Notes under the pieces: generated by a model
Told to the model about the DNA's origin: nothing
The model's input: the letters and a program-made list of their open reading frames with translations, nothing else
Database searches by the model: none
Position numbers and translations under genes: made by a program
Part shown: positions 40,656 through 52,300 of the stretch, one piece after another
How positions within the stretch are numbered: position 1 is the first letter of the stretch
How the letters are laid out: each line of letters begins with the position of its first letter
Source of the DNA: Rallus limicola
Taxonomy: Eukaryota; Chordata; Aves; Gruiformes; Rallidae
DNA: 64,000 nt
Direction: 5' to 3'
Assembly: GCA_022605955.1 (NCBI GenBank)
Contig: JAKCOZ010000005.1
Span: 7,474,001-7,538,000, forward strand

Positions 40656-43600
40656 CTGTTTTAACCATAAGGTTCTTGGAGAGACGGCAATCCAGGGGAG
40701 GAGCTGCTGTCATGTTAGCAAAAGCCGCTGCTGCTGTGGTTTCAGGAGGAGCAGAAGTGCTTTCCACTGGAGTAGAGGGGAGCCTAGTTGTTTTCGCTGA
40801 TGCTGTAATAGATGTCAAAGCTGCTGTAATTGTCAGCGAATATGGGGTCGATGTTTTGGTGATTTCTGAGCTTGGGAACTTCTGGGTGTCAGCTACAGTT
40901 GTTTCTATCTGGCTTGGTGTATGTGCTGTGGGTGCAAGTGTGGAAGCCGTGACTAGGCTGCTTTTAGGAGTTACGAGCGTAGCTGTCATGTCCACGGGTG
41001 ATACAGTTGTGTTTCTTGCTACAAAAGGAAAATCTGTATGTGTTCCTACAGAGCTTAGATCTGATGCAAAGTTTGTGGCAGTGTTATTTTTTGTTAGTGT
41101 CAGTATTGGTGTGTTTAAAGCCATCACAGATGGCAAAGGTGTGTTTTCAGTGCCTAGAGAAAAGAAGGAAGAAGCAGGCACTGGTGAAGCTGGAGATGAT
41201 TTTCTTGTTAGTGGTTTTGCTTCTGAAGTTCCTACTGTAGGTATTACACCAGAAGATGCTCCAGATAACACTGTAATGACAGAATGGGTAAAGTTGGTTG
41301 TTGACAAAAAAGGAGAAATCAGTGGTGTTGGTGATGCATGGACAGAGGTTATGATGACTGACTACAGAGTGCTGGTGGTAGGGGTTTGCAATGGGATGCC
41401 CTTGGTAACTTTATTAGACATATTACTGGGAACTAGCCTATGTCTTGTAGCACTTGTGTCCCACTCCTCCACACTAAATGCAGTTGTATTTTTATCAGCT
41501 ATAACCAAATAACCAGAAGACTCTAATCTGTCATCTACAAATTCTGGAAGATTTCCAGAACTGCCATCTTCTTCTGTAATAAAACTATACAAGAGAGCTG
41601 AGGTAGAAGGCTTGGTTATGGGAAAAGGGGACTCTATTGGCAGCATGCTGTGGATGGCACTGTTTCCATAACTGGCTGAAAAAGTCAAGTTGTCAGTGAG
41701 CTGAAGAGCCAACATTGGTATTGTGCCTAAGTTTTTTGTCAGCAAAGTAACCTTTCCAGCATCAGTTGTTTGTGATTCTAGAGAGCTGGGGAGAACACCT
41801 GTATCATTAACAGGAAGCACATGTAAACGGAGAGGTGCTTCACGGCATATACTAAGTTCTCCAACAGGAAAGGAATTAGCAATGCTTTCAACTGTGTTTC
41901 CATGCTTTTTTTGCAGGGGGTCAGGAATTGTCAAAGGGGTAATAAGGGATGAATGCTGAACAGGAGATGTTTCCAGTGCAAATGCATCTGTGTCAAACCC
42001 TGGAAAACTATTAAACCTCACTCCAGCGAAGGGGAAATTCAAAATATTTTGGCTAAAGTTTCCATGAGTATAGATTGATGAGGGGGTGGAGAAGAGTGGC
42101 TGCTTATTTGTATTCATTTTGTTTTGCAGATTTGAAACTACTAAGTATGATGCATGGTACTCAGTTTCCAGCAGAAGTACTTGGAGGATCTTCTTGCAGT
42201 TTTGGCTGAAGTTTTTACTGAAGGAATACTAGTGTCAGCTGAAGGCAGAAATACTTTATTGGTCCACATAGAAGCCAAAGCTGCTACTTCAGGAGAGCTG
42301 ACAGTATCTAAATTGCTTTCAGAGTCCGCACTCAAAATCCTAGAAAAGCTGGATCTGTGGCAAACCATTGTCATGGAAACCAGTGGTGGCTGCATACTCC
42401 ATGCTGGAGGCACAACAGAGGCGAGATGCTTTCTATCCACTGAACATGAAGTCTGAACAGAGGCAAAATGATTTAAAGGTCTCAGAGGGGAAAATTCTGC
42501 ACGTGTGGTCACAGCACTGGGTACTCTCCTGTTTCTGTCTTCATTTGCAGATACCTCTGGACTTTCTACACCATGAGGCAGAAGATCTGCAGCTTCAAAG
42601 ATACTACCAATAGAGGTATCTGTGTTAGCAGGGTCACGTTTTGAAAGGCTTTTAGTGGAAGTAATTAACAGCACAGCAGCTGGATCAGGACTAGTCATGC
42701 CCATTTCCAAAACAGTGCCTAGTATGTTTAATCCTATGGACAATTCACTCATTTGGATATCTGGAGAAACACTGGAAAGCTGAGATCCATAAGGCAGAAC
42801 ACTATTAGCATTAAAGTTTGTGGACATCTTTGCTGTCACCCCTCTTGTGAAAGGCTGTTGAGCTGTTCATGCCACAGGAAAGCCATCAGATGTTGGGACA
42901 GTATGTGCAGAATCAATTGTCCATTGCATGGTGTTTGGCTGATAAGTGCCATCAATCAGGTCTTCTGCAAAAATCCCAGAGTCACTGAGTGCTGTAAGGA
43001 AACAGTCAAAGGGATTTGCAAAAGCATCCTCACCAGCCACAGCTGCCCTAGGACTGTCTGTGCGTGCTGTCCTAGTAAAGGTGTCATTTGTATCAATTAA
43101 CAAGGAAGACCTTGTGTTTGTCAAGGAGGAGTCTGTTGCATTTCTAGAGAGAAAATCTGTTTCACTTCTAAACACTCGTGCCAGCAGCTCTGCATTGTGA
43201 GTGTGCTTTGCATCTGGAATAAGCAATTTTGGCAGTGAAAAAACAGACATGCTTTCTGTTGAGCTGGAGACCTCAGCCAGACTCTTGGAAGCCGATGACA
43301 GGAAAGGTGCATTGGTAGAGCCTGCAGTGAAATTAGTCAGTGCTGCAGAAGACTGAGGATGGCTCATTTGGGGTATTAGGTGTGGAGTACCCATAGGATG
43401 GAAGACTGATGTAGGAACCTCAGCTTTATCCTGAAAAACTGATGATGACAGAAGGGTAGTGTCACTGTTTCTGTCAGTCAATGCTGCCTTAAATTGCTGA
43501 CTGTTGTCACTCCAGCAGAAGACACGTTATACCTACTGTCATTTGGAAATTGTGACAGGCTTCCAGATGTTACTGGGAGGGAAGACTGGTGGCTTTTTGA

Positions 43601-44486
43601 CACAGAACTATCAAAGTATACAGACAAAAACGAGGTCCTTTTGGAAGAAGACCCTTTTCCCTCTAATTCTGTGAAATGCACTGCTGTTGATCCAAACCGA
43701 CTGAAAGGCACCGTACCCTTAAACAACTCAGGGCCCTTTCTGGGGTTCACCATACTGGAATGTGCTACAGTGACTGCACTTAGAGGACTATTTCTGCTTT
43801 CACTAACCTGCATGCTGGCTGAACCTGTGTTGAAGAAACCTTCTGGATCTGCAGACAAAGGCACTTTGACATGCAGTACAGCTGGTTTAGAAAAATTAGC
43901 AGTATAAAGTGACTGAATTGCCAATGAGGAAAATGATGATGGCAGAGAAGAAAGCATGCCTGATCTTGATGTGCTTTCTTTTGAAATGAAGGGTGTTTCT
44001 AATGGTATTAGCTGAAATGGCACGGCTGTACTTGGATGTGTCATTGATGGGGTAGTGGAGAATGTGGCAAACATACCAAGTTGAGGCAAACCTGACACAG
44101 CAGCTGTTTCATCTGCATCATGAGATGATGACCTCAGAGGGGATTCAGCTGAAACTTCAGCAGGTTCCTGGGATGCACTGTTCCCACTACCTTGATAAAG
44201 AGTGGGTAACAGCTGAGTTTGATCCAAAGTCCTAGTACGTGTGCCAGTCAGTGTTGTTTTTATCATCTGAAGCAAGTTCCCATTTTCCAAAGTCTGTCCC
44301 ATAGAAATATCAGCTATTGAGGAAGTCTTAGTTTCTGTGGAAGGCCGTGTTGGTGATAGTATAGATCTCCAATTAGGAAAAGATCCTGTAGAAGGAGCAA
44401 CATTGATATGCTGCTGCCTGACACCTGTAAAATAATAAGTAGGATTAGTATATTCTTTCCCCAGTGGAAGAGGAGTTGTTGTCTTG
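40656..44486 (-). CDS. KIAA1549L: Exon 2: mucin-like Ser/Thr-rich ectodomain, reading frame broken
   Basis: A 3831-bp exon runs from acceptor gatgtctttcag|CAAGAC to donor AAAACAG|gtatgt. It enters at codon position 3 and leaves after one base. The protein is rich in Ser, Thr and Pro (for example SPTRPSTETKTSS), as expected of an O-glycosylated extracellular stalk, and ends in PPLDCRLSKNLMVKT, which joins the SEA-like part. Reading needs three frames: about 44486-43490, then about 43500-42150, then about 42200-40656. The frame changes lie within 43481-43506 and 42144-42228. In-frame stops are TGA at 42867-42869 and TAG at 41362-41364. Each frame change fits one missing base, and two missing bases reconcile the entry and exit phases. 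A single large second exon is normal for the family; the breaks are not. They could be sequence error or true decay. The long plus-strand frame opposite is a composition shadow. Confidence 0.8.
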
Positions 44487-47159
44487 CTGAAAGACATCAC
44501 ATCAAAATGTTTAGCAAAATTAGTGAACTTATTTTGTATTCAAACATCATAAAAATTCAGAGAAAATGAAAATGGAAAAAACCTCACTAAAAACAGTGAA
44601 AGGTACAGTGTAATAGATCATAAATCCCTCGAGTCACTTAATCTGACAGAAGAATGAGAGTTTACTTGACCATGCTATTTCAAAACACTACTTTTAACTA
44701 TGACGGTTCAACATACTAGGAGACACCTTTGCAAGATTGGTCAGTTCCTGAGGTCCTCGTCAGTCACCCTATGTCAAAATATTATGTGAGAAGATGGGTT
44801 TAGAAGCAGTGAAGAAAGGGAATAGATTTTGACAACCAAGCTTCACTGAGTTGGCATGCAGTCTGACAAGGGAATAGAGTCAGCATTGGCTGCGTTCCTG
44901 TAGGATGCATCTGGAGGTGCTCATCTTGCCAGTTCTAATAATGTATGCAATTACAGACACAAAAGGAAGAAAATAAGCCAGGGATGAACATGACGAAAGG
45001 GGGGGTAAGATCCAAAACAAATTAGGAAATTAAACTCCTTTTTTGATATATGCAGATGTACAACGTTGCATTTCAAACACCAGTTTACTCTACATTCAAC
45101 ACCACAATGTTCCTAGGCTTTGTTTCCTTAAAATGATTACAGTTATTCTAAAATCATAGCATGGTAAATCTCACATTACTACTAATTTAAAGATTAAGTT
45201 TCACTCAAGAGTAAAAATTTAAGGTTTTTTTCCCCCCCTCCCCACCACCAAAATAATAGATCAAAACTCAGTATTGGCACTTTCTCCCACAGCAAGCTGT
45301 GCCCCCTTACATAGCTAAACAGAGGCACAACATGAAGCCAGTCCATGCCCTCTGACTCCAGCACATCTGGATCAAACACAGGGGATGACAACCTCCTCTA
45401 TACATGTAATGGTATGGAAAAGCAAGGAGGGACAGACCCCGAGATACGTGGTTATCAAACAAGCTGGACATTAGTTCCAACCATTGACCTAAGGGCCAAC
45501 AGAGCCAACAGCACCAAAAGGGATCAATCATCCACATTAACAGGATCCAACAGCAGAATACCACACAGCCCAAGAGAGGAAAATGGGTCACGCTGCACCT
45601 ATTTAAAGCTAGATTTCTTTTTTGTGATGCCCTTGTGCTGCATTGCCCATCATCTATATGCATAGGCCAACCTAGATGATTAGAGTAGCTCCTTCGGGCT
45701 TCTGTGTGCATCCAACAAGAACGTCCTGGAATTGTGTTTAGTGTGATGTTTCCACTCTATTAAGAAAAAAAACACCCCACAAAACAAAAAACACACCACA
45801 ACCCCCACATAAACCAGATATCCCCTTTTATCCCTTTATTTAAGAGCTTTTGTAAGTCACAGCAAAGAATTTTTTCACCTCTAAAAAGAGTAACAAATAC
45901 AGAATCTAGAAAGAAGCTGTTTTAAGGGAGCAGCTCCAGCATGGGTTACAGAACAGAGTTCTGCCCTTCTAGAAAATAAAAAGTCCCCAGACCTTTATTT
46001 TAACATGTGCTAACTCGCACACTAATGTTTGGAAGAAAAGCAAAAGGTAGGAAGACACAGCTTCTCAGCTACAAGAGATAAGCAGGCTAAGGGGAAACCC
46101 AATCTGCCTTTATGAAGCTCCATCAGATGATGAACAGGCTGGAGAAGAGGCTGTTGAGTAGTCCTCCAAGAAACATGACCCACCAGGAAAAGTCTGCAGC
46201 ACAAACATAACACTTTGGTATTTGTGACATGGTAGCTGCTGTGTCACAGGGGAGGCTGGAGACCTAAATGACTGGTATGGCCCAGTTGCCAACTTTTTTT
46301 TCATTGAGTGTTTTGGGTGTGGTTTTGTTTTGTTTTTAAATGTTCCACCATACTCTAGGAGGCACATTGGGATTTATACTGTGTTTTGGTGGCTCCTCCT
46401 TCCCTGTTAGTCAGGCAGCTTTTGAATAGAAGGTAGGAGCAAGGTTGACATGTTTTGCTCTATTTCAAACACACTTGAAGTTAAGAGCTAGATGATGCAC
46501 TTTGCAAAATCAGGCCTTAGGCAACCTGCAGTTTAAATTTCTGTGAGGTCATCTCAGCTGATAAAGTCACCATTACCCAACCCATTACGCCTCAAACTGA
46601 CTTGTTTCATCTCTGAACTGAAAGGCCATACTGAAACGTGAATGGAAAGCTCTCTCATGGGACTTAATCTGGCACTTAGAAAATGCAAGTCCTAAAGGGG
46701 AATTAAATACGTCAATGTTTTCTTGCTTTCTAACACGGCAAAATCTGTCAACATCAATCCACACCCAGCCTGCACCAGTCCTCATTTATTTCTTCACACT
46801 TGGGTTTGATGAGGATGATTACGAGTAGAGAAACAATACAAACCTGAGAAATGAACTGATGCAATCACTTTTTGACAAGAAGTATAAGGAAAGCTCAAAC
46901 AATAAAAAGAAGATAAAACACTGGATAAGAGTGTCCCCTATCCCTACTTAATGCTAGTCCTTCTGTCCTTGTTTCTTCCATTCCATAATTCCATACCAAC
47001 TAGAAACTTTCCTGTTTACATCCATTAATGAAGTAAAGGTCTTGAGTAACCGAATATTATACAACATTCTGCAACCGACATATAATGGCGGCATTCACCT
47101 GCAGCAAGTTTTCTTTCAGCCTTCCTTTACAGAAAGATGCCAACTAACAGTGTCTATTT

Positions 47160-47285
47160 CAAACTCTCTCACCATCTCAGTCACCCTCCTCTGAACATGC
47201 TCCAAGAGTTTGATGTCATCCTTATATTGAGGCACCCAAAACTGCACACAACCCTTGAGGTGGGGCCACACCAGTGAGGTACACA
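47160..47285 (-). mobile_element. Old CR1 LINE fragment (ORF2 C-terminal part)
   Basis: The minus strand encodes VWPHLKGCVQFWVPQYKDDI, then LLEHVQRRVTEM, the diverged CR1 reverse-transcriptase C-terminal motif. Plus-strand text such as gaacatgctccaagagtttg and aaaactgcacacaacccttg is CR1-like. It is decayed and has lost its 3' end. Confidence 0.8.
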
Positions 47286-47788
47286 AAGAGATCAAATTGC
47301 TTATCTGCACTGCTGATATTTGAAAACATGGTCCTTTTCACCATAATAAGGCAAAGATCTATAGCAAGCAACATGTTCTGGGATGCCACAGCATGTACTC
47401 TCTCATCTGCCCTGCCTGACCATCTGCAGGCAACCAGCAAGAGGAGAAACCACAGAGAAGCTTGTAGGATTCCAAGAGCAAATCTTCTCTCAGGACAGGT
47501 GACTACCTGTTTGTTAACATGCTCACAAAATTAATTCAGCTCCAACTATGCTTTAAAAACATTTTCCTTCACAAAAGGACTAAAAATTGTTTGAGAACCT
47601 CAACTGAATAACAAGCTATAACTACCAATGGAAACACAATGATGACCCCAAGCTTCCTTCACACTGTCATGGCAGACAAGAAATACTGTTTTGCCACATT
47701 TGTGCCACTACAAAAGATCAATTCAAATGTTACTTTCACTACAGAAGACTTCTGTACAATTTGGATATCTTCTCATTATTCATCACAC

Positions 47789-47802
47789 ATATATATATAT
47801 AT
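47789..47802. repeat. (AT)n microsatellite
   Basis: Seven AT units after a short CA run. Confidence 0.9.
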
Positions 47803-48326
47803 GTTTTCACAGCTTTCAGCAAATTTGAGACAGGATTTTACTTTTCAAATAAATTTGTCTAAATCATTGGTTTCTGAAACAAACAAGCAAAAAAAAAGAA
47901 TACAAATAATTCATAACTGCTATTAACTAGAGGGTAAAGTTTAATAATCAGATAGTATGAATATAACAGTAACTACAGCCATCCAAAGCACAGCAGAAAT
48001 CCAAACACTATATTACATAAGTAAGCTTGATTTTATACAGGTCTAAAACAATCAGCCCTAAAGCAAAGTGATTCCAAAGGTAACTTTAAAAAAAGAAACA
48101 ACACACCACCACCACCCCAAAACCAACCAAACAACAAACCTCAGCTTGTCAGAAACACAGTTACTTGCACACATACATAAACCAAATCTACTTAGAAGGT
48201 AAGTACTGTTGGGAGAGACCATTTGCTACTTTACTCCAATCTAGCCAGTGACACATCACCTCTTAAAAACAATGCCACTATTATATGAAAAAAATTAATC
48301 TTTTTTTTTCCCCTCTCTTCTCACAG

Positions 48327-48525
48327 GTATGAAGTTTCCTGCTTATTATTGTTTCAGCATGAGAGACTGAGTGATCAAAGGTCAGATGTGACCGATATGG
48401 GATGTGATAGGGAAATAAACAGAAGAATCTCTGCATTACTGGTGGAGAAAGGCATCGCTCAGAGGTTTACTGCTGCTGGAGGATATTATGAGTACGAAGT
48501 TAGCATCAACATGCATATTATCTGA
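48327..48525 (+). other. Exon-like open frame or LINE remnant, uncertain
   Basis: A strong splice acceptor, with T9 and cccctctcttctcacag, directly precedes a 65-codon open plus-strand frame starting at 48328 and ending with TGA at 48523-48525. The frame contains DREINRRISALLVEKGIAQR. EIxRRI is also a motif of some LINE reverse transcriptases, so an old retroelement piece is as likely as an exon. An AATAAA lies about 110 bp further on. There is no known homolog that I can name, and chance is possible. Confidence 0.2.
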
Positions 48526-48833
48526 GCAGCCTCAGTTTCCTAAAATGTTTTTTATTCTTTAAGAGGCTACAACTGGAAAAATGGCATAAGGAATGCAAAT
48601 TTCACAGGTCAAAGGATACGAAATATGCTACCAATAAAAGACACAGCAAAATGTTTACAAAAATTGCTATGTTGCATATAGAAAACATTAGTTATTGTGT
48701 TACATTGAAGAAATTATTACACCACAACCTACTCATCCCATATATCTCACCTTCAGCACCATTCCACAAAGACATTTGCAGCCTAACTTCCCACCTTTGG
48801 CATACCATTGGACCCGCCTGATTTCTAGCTATG

Positions 48834-49395
48834 TGTCGTGGTTCTGCCCCCAGCCAGGAGCTGAACACCACGCAGCCCCTCGCTCTGGGACGAGGAAAGG
48901 GGAAAACAAAAAAACCAAAGGCAAACCTTCTGGGTTGGGATATGGATAGTTTACTAGGACAGCAGAAAGAAATAACAGTAATAGGACTTTGATAGCAAAA
49001 ATATATGAAACTGGCAATATACAATGCAGTTTCTCACCGAACTGCACAACTCAGGCCGTGCAGCTCAGAGCCGTCCCAAAGCTGGAACATCCCCAAAAGT
49101 CTGTGTCCTGGACCCATGCACTCCCCCCTCCACAAGCCCCCCTTTATGCCGAGCATGGCATAATTGGTATGGAATACCCTCTTTGGCCAGTTTAAGTCTT
49201 CATGCCCTCCCAACTTCCTGGGTGTGCCCCGACCTTCTCTTTGGCAGGGCAATACAAACTACTGAAAAGTCCCTGAGTGCTTGGCAACAACTAAAACATC
49301 AGGGTGTTATCAGCACTCTAACATCCTAACACCCAAATGCCATTACACTAACTGCTAGAAAGAAAATTTACTCTATGCTAGCCAAAGCCAGGACA
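48834..49395 (-). mobile_element. Solo LTR of an avian endogenous retrovirus (ERVL-like)
   Basis: A 562-bp element has TG...CA termini. On the minus strand it starts TGTCCTGGCTTTGGCTAGCA and ends in GAACCACGACA, the family of LTRs widespread in birds. It is flanked by ctatg (48829-48833) and ctgtg (49396-49400), a 5-bp target duplication with one mismatch, which fits an ERVL-type integrase. No gag, pol or env sequence is next to it, so it is the relic of recombination between two LTRs. The TATA region appears decayed (cataaag). It lies in the same orientation as the host gene. Confidence 0.88.
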
Positions 49396-52300
49396 CTGTG
49401 TCAGAAAGCCTGTCGGCCTACAAACACATGTACCCTGAGCTGTGCCTGCTTCTGCAGTCAGTGAGGCTCAGCCCTCAGAGAAACCTGCCTGAAGGGATCA
49501 CCAGGCTCGGTCAATGCACTGGATGGGAGAGCACACCAATACGTGCGGTTTTGTTAGCCGCCAACCCACAGCTACAATGGCAGGAACGGATGTTGGAGAA
49601 ATCTGCATCTTCAGGTTCACACCAACTTTCTCAAAAGCAGAGCAAAATCAAAAGTAAGCCAGCAAAATAAATTCTATTCTGCAGTCTCCTCAATATCAAT
49701 ATATTTATGCAGATTGTGAGAAAAGTTTACAGAAATTCAACAGAACAATTCTCACATTTGTTTCAGCGGTAACTTTTCCCAAATTAGGTACTGACATTAC
49801 AAACCCAAACTTCTGACCTGGATGATTAAACACAGATCTTACCAGCACCTGACATTGTTTGCATTCCAGTTTCTGTTTACCTTGAATAGTCAACAGCTAC
49901 AACAGCCAGTCATTAAAAACAAACATCATTTCCTGTTATAAAACAAACAAACAAAAAACCGTCTTCCATTTATCTTAGAAAAACAGTAACTGAAAACTAT
50001 TATTATGACAAGCAGAGAAAATATTTTGCCCCCCCACAAAACAGTTTTTCAGTGAGAAAAATTCTGTGAGAGGGTGCATGAAGTTCCATTCTCAACAACA
50101 ACAACAAAAAAAAGGTTGAACTTCATAACAAATAACAGAAAAATGTTTGGACACAGTATTTGGTCACCTCAATTGCACAGCCATATTTTTGCCCACATGA
50201 AAAGTGTAATCAGCAATCTCTTCCGGTAGGAATGTTTGCACACCTTCCCCTCTTCCTTACACTCTTTGGGTACCAAAGGAAATACACCAGCAGCGAAGAT
50301 TTGCATCAAAGGCAAAATGCACCTTTTAGCTATGAAATGAAAATACAGTCCTGAAAAGGCACTCTCCTGCTCTCAACCTGTCCTGCCTTGGCTGCTTACT
50401 CAGTCCAAATGGAAGCTGGGCAGGATTCAGGAGAGCAGAGCAGAGCCTGCAAATGCTTTGCGGCTGTCATAGATATTGCTTCAGGAGCCAACAGACTGGT
50501 GTGACTTGTACCAAGTGCCAGCCTTGCCTGGGGGTGAAGCATGCCTCTTTCACACAGGCAGCTCTGCCGGGATGCTCTGGTTGTGTCCAGCAAGCAGAGA
50601 AGGAGGTGAAAAGCAGTACCAGAGACAATAGATTAGACAGGGTAAAATAATACACTCATTCTGTCGAGGAAACAATTCTGCCACCGACAGTTCCAGCTGC
50701 ATCATCTGCACGTTACATTGAGAGCACAGATGTTGGGTCAGATCATTAAGAAATGCAGGAGAGAGGAGCACAGCAGAGCAGGATTTCATTGCCACACAGA
50801 ATATAGAAACCAGAATGTGCTATGGAAGCTCCTGTCCCTGCTCCTGCTCAACATACCTGTTACCGTTTCTGCTTGAGTTTATCAGATTATTCCCAGAATT
50901 TAAGTGTATGAGTGGCAAATATATATTTTTATTTATTATTATTGCTTATTCAGCAATATTTTTAGGATCAATGTTTTTGTGAATCTCATAGACTGCTTTG
51001 GCACACTTGTTACCTACTTATTTGTAAACATGCACTTATAAAAAACTTTTGTAAGGGAATGGTGTTTATTCAGAGCAGCTTACATACATGCTGCTAGCAT
51101 CAGCATAAGTAATTTCATAAACAATGTAGCAAAAATATTCAAGGTCATCTGGGAACACATAATACCAAAACTGCCAGTTTTCATCACTGATTTTATCTTG
51201 AGCCTTACAACATTATTTTCATTTGGGGGTGGGGGGTGATAGAATCCCTTAAGCAAAACAAACTGAAATAGTATTTCAGCTTTCATTCTTTACATGAAAA
51301 TCCAGAATTCCGGTGGTGGTATAAAAGACAACAAACATTTTTAAATCCCATTATTTATAAATAATACACATTTTTACAGGACTGGGTTTTGTGGTTTTTT
51401 TTCTTTAACCTTGCAGAGCTAGGACAGACTAATAAAGGGGGCACCAATTTCTGGATGAGCTGGAGAAAACTGTTATGGCCAAACTCTGATCTGCTTAGAC
51501 TCTTTGGGAATTGGGCATGGATTCAGATATTTTTTTTCATTGGTAGCTACAAGTCAACTACAGTACAGCTTTTTTACTATACACAATAGAAATATATTTT
51601 CTTAACTACAAGCTGCTACTCTAATGAAGCCTTCAGAGTTTAAATTCCCCCTGCAAAATCAAGTACAAGAGACTGAAGTGAATCTCTGCTAAAAGCCATG
51701 CAGATTATTTCACAAAGAAAATAAAAAATAAATACATTAAAAACTCCAGGACTTCTTTAAAGAAATGATAGTGCTTTCAAAAAGGCGAAACTGTGCACCA
51801 AATTACATAATTCAATATACTTTGACATGCCAGTTGGGTAATTGTGAATGTTCCCTTGAGCCAACAAGCTTTCTGCTCACCAAACCCCACACATCTCCAA
51901 GGAAATCTTATTTTGCACATAACATTTGAGGCCATAACCTGTGAGTAGAGAAGACCCTCTGGACTATGGTCTGTCAGCTTTAGGATGGTGACTCAATCCA
52001 CTTCAGCAGCAGCAGCTTCTGCCACCCTGCTTCGAACTCTGTTCCCCCACTGGGAGACACCCACATCAGGGCTTCAGCAGAATTCTGAGCTAGGACACCA
52101 AAACACCAACATGCAGGTACATGTTCCTCTGGTGCCACAGGCACAAGAGCCCCCACCAGAGAGACAGGAACAGGCAGGGTGGTGGCACAAGCATCTTTAG
52201 TCCTTGCTATTGCTAATTGAGCACATGAGTGTTACTCCTCCAAGTGCTGCTTGTTTTACAGAAAAGCAAGCCCAGAAGCAGGGACTGCTTGCTTTACTGC

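Larger units (their letters stand above)
3270..44486 (-). other. KIAA1549L: KIAA1549L-type gene, exons 2-14 (partial at both ends)
   Basis: Thirteen minus-strand exons join in consistent phase into a type I membrane protein of the KIAA1549/UPF0606 (DUF3827) family: mucin-like Ser/Thr-rich ectodomain, SEA-like glycosylated region, one transmembrane helix and a conserved cytoplasmic tail. Diagnostic stretches seen are the TM segment after NPPNNLWIIAAVLAP, VQGFDYAKQHLGQQG just inside the membrane, and KQKSDIEHYRNKLRLKAKRK in the tail. I chose KIAA1549L over its paralog KIAA1549 from memory of the two human proteins: the paralog has a different TM core (NNLWVIVGVV) and reads KGFDFAKQHLGQHN. The molecular function of the family is poorly known. 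The first exon and the C-terminal exons are outside the window. Exon 2 contains two frameshifts and two stops; exons 3-14 are intact. There is no CpG island or promoter in view, so the start of transcription lies upstream of 64000. Confidence 0.86.

Noticed and set aside
40577..41512. 311-codon plus-strand open frame
   Set aside because: It lies exactly opposite the Ser/Thr-rich mucin exon. The Val/Ala-rich product is what the reverse complement of such codons gives, and no splice or domain signal supports it.
3270..44486. Assignment to the paralog KIAA1549
   Set aside because: The juxtamembrane and TM sequence fits KIAA1549L as I remember it and differs from KIAA1549 at several diagnostic positions. 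An alignment would settle it.
45307..45711. 134-codon minus-strand open frame rich in Cys, Trp and Leu
   Set aside because: It cannot be linked to exon 2 by a credible splice pair and resembles no family I know. Length is within chance.
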